Positions 5,649 through 9,783 of a stretch of DNA of 9,783 nt are shown piece by piece. The stretch's first letter is position 1; every line of letters starts with the position of its first letter. A program made the position numbers and the translations under genes. The notes below the pieces were generated by a model. It was not told the origin of the DNA. It saw only the letters and a program-made list of their open reading frames with translations, and searched no databases. Location of the stretch: NCBI GenBank assembly GCA_964440305.1, contig CAYTRS010000022.1, forward strand, positions 1 through 9,783, written 5' to 3'. Origin of the DNA: CAYTRS01 sp964440305. Its GTDB lineage: Bacteria; Patescibacteriota; Minisyncoccia; Moranbacterales; JAKLHP01.

Positions 5649-6961
5649 ATGCGCATTGCAATTCAAGCGGCGGATTTGGACTGGAGCAGGATTGACGGAA
5701 CACGAGTGTATATTTTAAATATGCTTAATCGTTTTGGAGAATTTTCTCCAAGCGATGATTTTTTTATTTATCACAAAAAAGATTTTAATCCAGAACTTAC
5801 TCCTAAAAAATTTTCCAACTATCGCTTTATTTCCAAACCGTTTCCTTTTTGTTGGACGCAAATGCGGTTTGCCGCGGAGCTCTGGAAGGAAAATTACGAT
5901 CGGCTTTGGATGCCTATGCAGTCGCTTCCGTTTGTCCGAAGAAAAAACCTCGTTTCAACTGTTACTATCCATGATCTGGCTTTCAAATATTTTCCCGATT
6001 TTTTTCCTCGGAAAGATTTGCGCCGGCTCAATCTATTTTCCGGTTTTGCCATAAAAAACGCGGACAGGATTATTGCTGTTTCAGATGCCACAAAAAAAGA
6101 TATCCTGAAATTTTTTCCGGAAGTAAGGGAAGATAAAATAAAAGTAATCCACCACGGATTTGATAAAGAATTATTTGAAAAAGAAATATCGGAATCAGAA
6201 AAAGAAAAAATATATACTAAATACCAAATACTAGATACTCCGCCTCATCGGCGGACAAGCAGATACATACTTTATGTCGGTGCCATTCAGCCAAGAAAAA
6301 ATCTGGAAGTTTTGGTTGATGCCTTTGGAATAATCAAAAAGGAACATGCGGATCTCAAGCTGGTTTTGGCGGGGGAGAAGGCTTGGCTTTGGGAAGGAAT
6401 TATGGAAAAAATAGAAAAGAGTCCGTACAAAAAAGACATTATAGTAACCGGAACAGTCGGATTTCGGGACAAGGCGGCAATTTTAAAAGGGGCGGAGGTT
6501 TTTGTTTTCCCCTCGCTTTATGAAGGGTTTGGCATTCCGGTCTTGGAAGCGATGGCTTGCGGAGTTCCGGTGATAACCGCGAAAAATTCCAGCCTTCCGG
6601 AAGCGGGGGGAGAAGCGGCGCTTTATTTTGAAGAAAAAAGCGCGGAGGATTTGAGCGAAAAAATAAAAATGGTTTTAAAATTCAGCAGGGACTTNNNNNN
6701 NNNNNNNNNNNNNNNNNNNNNNNNNNNNNNNNNNNNNNNNNNNNNNNNNNNNNNNNNNNNNNNNNNNNNNNNNNNNNNNNNNNNNNNNNNNNNNGCGCGG
6801 AGGATTTGAGCGAAAAAATAAAAATGGTTTTAAAATTCAGCAGGGACTTGATCCCTGCGGATAATCTCAGGAATAACTTGATAGAAAAGGGAAGAGAGCA
6901 AATAAAAAAATTCTCTTGGGAAAAATGCGCCCGAGAGACAGCGGAATATATTAGAAAATAG
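5649..6961 (+). CDS. GT4-family glycosyltransferase (interrupted by a false assembly gap)
   Basis: A GT-B fold enzyme that moves a sugar from an activated donor, probably a nucleotide sugar, to an envelope glycan or lipid acceptor. The N-terminal acceptor domain starts MRIAIQAADLDW and includes the HDL segment (108-110) and ADRIIAVSDATKKDI (138-152). The C-terminal donor domain starts at RYILYVGAIQPRKN, has VTGTVGF near 266-272 and carries the diagnostic EGFGIPVLE (292-300) with both donor-contacting glutamates. A repeat insertion adds TPPHRRTS (197-204) in the linker. One hundred N at 6695-6794 and a 55-bp duplication around them break the frame. Removing 155 bases restores a continuous 385-residue protein ending ETAEYIRK with TAG at 6959-6961. 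The start at ATG 5649 is preferred over a TTG at 5640. Confidence 0.92.
6239..6260 (+). repeat. GC-rich palindromic repeat inserted inside the glycosyltransferase gene
   Basis: TCCGCC-TCATC-GGCGGA (6239-6255) forms a 6-bp stem and 5-nt loop; ACAAGC follows. Read on the minus strand its loop is GATGA, the same as in the element at 648-664. It encodes TPPHRRTS between the two Rossmann domains, a place that tolerates insertions. AGATAC occurs on both sides (6233-6238, 6261-6266). Confidence 0.6.
6640..6694 (+). repeat. 55-bp exact duplicate, left copy (assembly overlap)
   Basis: This stretch is identical over 55 bases to 6795-6849 on the far side of the N run. The right copy continues into the natural end of the glycosyltransferase. 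The pattern is that of two contigs overlapping at their ends and scaffolded with an arbitrary gap. Confidence 0.95.
6695..6794. other. Run of exactly 100 N, scaffold gap
   Basis: Exactly 100 unknown bases, the conventional placeholder for a gap of unknown size. The flanking 55-bp duplicates show that the contigs really overlap, so no sequence is missing and the true gap length is minus 55. Confidence 0.97.
6795..6849 (+). repeat. 55-bp exact duplicate, right copy (assembly overlap)
   Basis: Identical to 6640-6694. A hairpin with a 7-bp stem, GCAGGGA (6840-6846) and TCCCTGC (6852-6858), has its loop at 6847-6851. The left contig ends within this same loop, so a small inverted repeat may have contributed to the assembly break. 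Confidence 0.9.
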
Positions 6962-6984
6962 CCCCTTTCTTTTAAAAGCTTTTG

Positions 6985-7386
6985 CTAATAGCGGAAAAAC
7001 ACTTTGCGCATAAGATAAAGCGAGTATGAAATAACAACTAGAATTATTAATATTTCCCACCAAGAAGCAGAGAAAAGAGTCCGTAATGACATCAAGAAAA
7101 TTATTAAAATTAAGAATAAGTTCAATAAATTGAAATCTTTGCCATCCTTTTTTATTTCAGGAAAATCTTTGCCAATTCGGTCATTCCAATAAATTGTCGC
7201 GGTTATGGCGGCAAGAACAAGCAGGGAAAATTTAATCAGGCTGATTTTTCCGGAAATTATTCCCGGAAGGGCGGTTTCCGCCATCAGAAAAATTAGCAGT
7301 GAAAAAGCCAAAAGCGCCAGAATGTCCGCAAGCAGCTTTCCGATTATCAAAGATTGTTTTGCTGTGATTTTAATTGGCGATTCCAT
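6985..7386 (-). CDS. Four-helix integral membrane protein, hypothetical
   Basis: A 133-residue membrane protein with four predicted spans at about residues 12-36, 49-67, 87-104 and 108-126. A short charged loop (about 68-86, with KDFPEIKKDGKD) lies between the second and third, and the C-terminal tail is basic (MRKVFFRY). No catalytic motif is visible and I cannot name the family; a role in the envelope or as a small partner of neighbouring membrane proteins is only contextual. The ATG lies 17 nt inside the upstream gene, in a different frame, so the two are likely translationally coupled. It converges on the glycosyltransferase with 23 bp between the stop codons and no obvious terminator there. 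Confidence 0.75.
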   Translation of the reverse strand: MESPIKITAKQSLIIGKLLADILALLAFSLLIFLMAETALPGIISGKISLIKFSLLVLAAITATIYWNDRIGKDFPEIKKDGKDFNLLNLFLILIIFLMSLRTLFSASWWEILIILVVISYSLYLMRKVFFRY

Positions 7387-8329
7387 ATTCGGTTAAAAGC
7401 CTTCTTTTTATTGTTGAAAGCGTAAATCTTAAATTTTCAATATTAATGTTTCGTGAGAGGGAAACTTTTATCGTATCGATTTTCAGGTTATCTGAATTTT
7501 TCATTTGAAATTGATAATCTTTTCCCAGATATTTTGCCAATTCCTCAATGCTTGCTTTGCAGGAATATGAGTTAAACGGCCAAAAATTTTTCGAAAGTGC
7601 GCATCCGGATTTCTCCTCCAGTCCCTTTTCGTCAATTAAGACCGGAGTTCTTCTATGAAAACCTTTTGCCAAATCGGGTGAAATTTCAAACTTTTTTTCG
7701 TCTTGAATTATATAATATTTTTCCGTGTCCTTGGCGAAAAACACTGTTCCTTCCGGATGGCGGCTGGAAAAAGTGAAAAGCTTTCCTTTTTCATAGGCTC
7801 CCAGATCCTCTTCGCTTATGGGAACCACATCGTCCCAATTGAATCCAAATGAGGAAAATACGATCGCGTCTCCAACGGGGTGGATTTTTTCCTTGTTTCT
7901 GACATATACCGCATCTCCGAAAGAAAATAAGTTTATGGATGAAGAAAATTCCTCATTGTTTATATTTGCATTTTCTCCTTCGGGGTAAAAAAACGCCTTA
8001 TATGATTTCCGGACTTCTATTTTTCCGTCAGTAACCGGACTTGATTCTTTGTCCAATTTTAAGGTTATTCTGGCTTCAGAGAAATTTTCCGGCGTTGAGG
8101 AATAAAATTCAAGCAAGTCCTTGTCATTATTTCTCACATCGCTTATGGTATTCTTGCTGGAATTCGGATTTTGAAAATCAAAAATGAAAATTTGGGAAGG
8201 GAACAGGAAATTCAGGGAAAAATAAGCAACAACCAAAATAAAGACGGCAAAAATGACATTTCTTGAAAGCTTGTATGTTTTCAGATCTTCGGTAGAAAGA
8301 TATTTATTTATATGTTCGGTGAAATCCAT
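7370..8329 (-). CDS. Membrane-anchored protein with internal repeats, hypothetical
   Basis: A 319-residue protein with a cytosolic N-terminus (1-22), one hydrophobic span (about 24-44) and a large, probably extracellular domain. Two related segments occur at about 135-178 and 183-225. Each has a short strand, then a K/E-rich turn with Ile or Pro. The first continues as GFNWDDVVPISEEDL, and the second as KKFEISPDLAKGF. I recall similar xVYxxxxxKxxP repeats from Patescibacteria surface proteins; no family name can be given safely. Cys243 and Cys257 could form a disulfide if exported. The ATG at 8329 is preferred over a TTG at 8335. The 3' end overlaps the following gene by 17 nt, and a long inverted repeat lies upstream. 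Confidence 0.75.
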   Translation of the reverse strand: MDFTEHINKYLSTEDLKTYKLSRNVIFAVFILVVAYFSLNFLFPSQIFIFDFQNPNSSKNTISDVRNNDKDLLEFYSSTPENFSEARITLKLDKESSPVTDGKIEVRKSYKAFFYPEGENANINNEEFSSSINLFSFGDAVYVRNKEKIHPVGDAIVFSSFGFNWDDVVPISEEDLGAYEKGKLFTFSSRHPEGTVFFAKDTEKYYIIQDEKKFEISPDLAKGFHRRTPVLIDEKGLEEKSGCALSKNFWPFNSYSCKASIEELAKYLGKDYQFQMKNSDNLKIDTIKVSLSRNINIENLRFTLSTIKRRLLTEYGIAN

Positions 8330-8346
8330 AAGCAATAGTTCGTCAA

Positions 8347-8420
8347 GTTATAAAGTTCATCAAGTTTTTAAAGTTATAAAACTTCCTATCGTAATTTATG
8401 AACCTGATGAACCTTATAAC
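8347..8420 (-). repeat. 20-bp intercistronic inverted repeat with G-U pairs on the transcribed strand
   Basis: The arms 8347-8366 and 8401-8420 pair along all 20 positions in minus-strand RNA, with two G-U wobbles; on the plus strand those two positions are A-C mismatches. The 34-nt loop contains a smaller AAGTT-ATAA-AACTT hairpin (8371-8384), and GTTATAAA recurs at 8347 and 8373. The stem starts at the last base of the upstream gene's TAG and ends 17 nt before the next ATG. No U-run follows, so it is not an intrinsic terminator. Confidence 0.75.
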
Positions 8421-9783
8421 TATTCAATTTTATAAATCTTTCCAGTCAATTCGATTTCCTGCTTTTGGGGAAAGCGGAATTGGTTTTGAGTTGGTGTTTC
8501 CAATCTGGTGGTTTTTATTTCATAATCATTAAAGGTATTGAAATACGTGCTCGTGTTAATTTTTTCCTCGTAAAATTCAAGATTATTATCCGGAATAATT
8601 ATGTATATATTTTTAAAATCTTCCCGATCAATTTTTGCCAGATCATTGGGATTGAAAAAATAAGCGGAATTTTTTCCATAAAGGAAATTCATCGGTCCGG
8701 AAATCATGGACCAGCCGTTTCCGCTAGCCATACGGTCAATCAACACCAAATCTCTGTCTTCAAAATTTTGGCTTAAATCAGCGGTTTTTTTGAGTAAATT
8801 TCTATTTTCCGAGAAGGGAAAATAATTCAGAAAAGCGGGAAGGTTTGAAATTATCAAGACTGAGAATATGAAATAGGCAATTTTTTTTCTGCCAGTGTTT
8901 TGAAGAAAAGCAATGGAATAAAAAATAAAAACAGGCAGGATTGAAAAAACAAACCGGCGAAGCATCCAAGGATGATCGGAGGAGATGCGGGAATTTATGA
9001 GATAGAAAAAAGAAGGGAGAGATATTAGGAAGGGAATAAGCAATTGATACTTTTTCTTTTTGGCAAAAAATATGATCGCAACAGCGCCCAAAATAAAAAA
9101 TCCAAGCATTCCATAAAGGGTAAATATTCCTATCTGCTCCAAAAATGCAGGAGAGAAATCTCCAAAAACTTGGCCGAAAAGATTGCGATTTTCTTGCGGT
9201 TTTGCGATTGCTTTCACCACTTCCCGAAAAAACGGATTATTGATGGAAAAATTGACGATAAAGAAAAAAATGAACAAAATTGCAGGGAGGCATATTTTTT
9301 TAAATCGCCCTTCTTTCCAAAAATCGCCCCTTTTTGAAAATAGATAGAACGTCAAAATTGCGAAAGAAAAAAAGAAAATACCTTCAATTCTGGAAAATGC
9401 CAAAAGTCCGAAAGTGATCAGTGAAGAAAAATAATAAAGCGGATTATTGTTTTTTAAAAACAAGATGGTTTCCAAAATTCCAAACCACAACAAGGCGAGC
9501 GCCATATTTTCGGTAAGGGTCATTTTTAAAATCCAGGAAAAGGAAAAAGAGAAAAGTACGGCAATAAGAAGCAAAATAGACCACTTTTTTTCAAAGAATT
9601 CTCTGGAAATGAAATATAGTGATAATACAAAGATAGAAAACAGCACTATATTGCCAATTAACAATCCTTTGAGGCTGAATAGCGAGTAAAATATTGCCAG
9701 CCAACTGATGTATCCGAGTGGAAATTGAGTGATCAAATTTCCATTTTCGGCGTAATAAAATCCGGGAAAATTAAGCGCTTTTC
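8420..9783 (-). CDS. Large polytopic membrane protein, GT-C (GT39-like) glycosyltransferase candidate, 5' end off the window
   Basis: The frame is open to the window edge: 453 residues are visible and the true start lies outside, so a TTG at 9736 is internal. The edge region reads FPGFYYAENGNLITQFPLG, a segment seen in luminal loops of PMT/GT39-like enzymes. About nine hydrophobic spans follow, including one carrying LTENMALALLWFGILE and one ending LLAFSRIEGIFFF. A soluble C-terminal domain of roughly 130 residues ends the protein. GT-C enzymes use lipid-linked sugars on the outer face of the membrane. The catalytic acidic residues usually sit in the first loop, which is not visible here, so the class is inferred from topology and these motifs. 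It heads a minus-strand gene string with the two smaller membrane proteins. Confidence 0.7.
   Translation of the reverse strand, partial: KALNFPGFYYAENGNLITQFPLGYISWLAIFYSLFSLKGLLIGNIVLFSIFVLSLYFISREFFEKKWSILLLIAVLFSFSFSWILKMTLTENMALALLWFGILETILFLKNNNPLYYFSSLITFGLLAFSRIEGIFFFSFAILTFYLFSKRGDFWKEGRFKKICLPAILFIFFFIVNFSINNPFFREVVKAIAKPQENRNLFGQVFGDFSPAFLEQIGIFTLYGMLGFFILGAVAIIFFAKKKKYQLLIPFLISLPSFFYLINSRISSDHPWMLRRFVFSILPVFIFYSIAFLQNTGRKKIAYFIFSVLIISNLPAFLNYFPFSENRNLLKKTADLSQNFEDRDLVLIDRMASGNGWSMISGPMNFLYGKNSAYFFNPNDLAKIDREDFKNIYIIIPDNNLEFYEEKINTSTYFNTFNDYEIKTTRLETPTQNQFRFPQKQEIELTGKIYKIE

Noticed and set aside
6969..6983. Palindromes CTTTTAAAAG and AAAAGCTTTT between the convergent genes
   Set aside because: They overlap each other and leave no loop, so they do not form a usable terminator hairpin.
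8465..9689. Plus-strand reading frames opposite the large membrane protein
   Set aside because: They mirror hydrophobic coding on the other strand, giving Lys/Asn-rich products without motifs.

Overview
The window looks like a piece of a low-GC Candidate Phyla Radiation (Patescibacteria, probably Parcubacteria-like) genome. This placement is an inference. It rests on small tightly packed genes, many orphan proteins, a free-standing GIY-YIG nuclease beside a SpoVT/AbrB-type protein, and short GC-rich palindromic repeats of a kind I associate with these genomes (one gives the in-frame peptide TPPHRRTS, another codes for PAYAKATAR-like peptides). The genetic code is standard: typA carries dozens of GGN glycines with no in-frame TGA, which argues against the UGA=Gly code of Gracilibacteria/Absconditabacteria.

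Layout. 1-604: an intrinsic terminator, then a good sigma70-type promoter, three 12-bp tandem repeats, and a two-gene unit (GIY-YIG nuclease, AbrB-like protein). The nuclease is bracketed by a perfect 14-bp inverted repeat. The two genes share a reading frame and are separated by one TGA codon. 605-745: repeat debris and a hairpin, then a promoter so close to the next ATG that its transcript may be leaderless. 746-2660: an AT-rich two-gene unit, a gamma-type N6-adenine DNA methyltransferase overlapping by 20 nt an unrecognised protein with a possible ExK nuclease motif. This is probably a type II restriction-modification system. 2661-2906: GC-rich repeat cluster, then a perfect-consensus promoter and a leader with a terminator-like hairpin in front of typA/bipA. 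2907-5180: typA and a hypothetical gene with a strong Shine-Dalgarno, closed by a good terminator. 5270-6961: a small charged orphan protein and a GT4-type glycosyltransferase. The latter is interrupted by a 100-N assembly gap that is demonstrably false. 6985-9783 (minus strand, convergent): a four-helix membrane protein, a membrane-anchored protein with internal repeats, and a large GT-C-like membrane protein running off the window.

How it works together. The left third is accessory DNA: nuclease plus DNA-binding protein, then methyltransferase plus candidate endonuclease, with dispersed repeats between the units. The middle holds the core GTPase TypA. The right half is envelope-directed (one cytosolic glycosyltransferase, one GT-C-like membrane enzyme, one membrane-anchored surface protein), consistent with cell-surface polysaccharide or glycoprotein assembly. 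The best candidates for something undescribed are the same-frame GIY-YIG/AbrB pair with its inverted repeats, the two hairpin copies that keep their loop while their stems covary, and the 20-bp intercistronic stem at 8347-8420 whose only non-Watson-Crick pairs are G-U on the transcribed strand.
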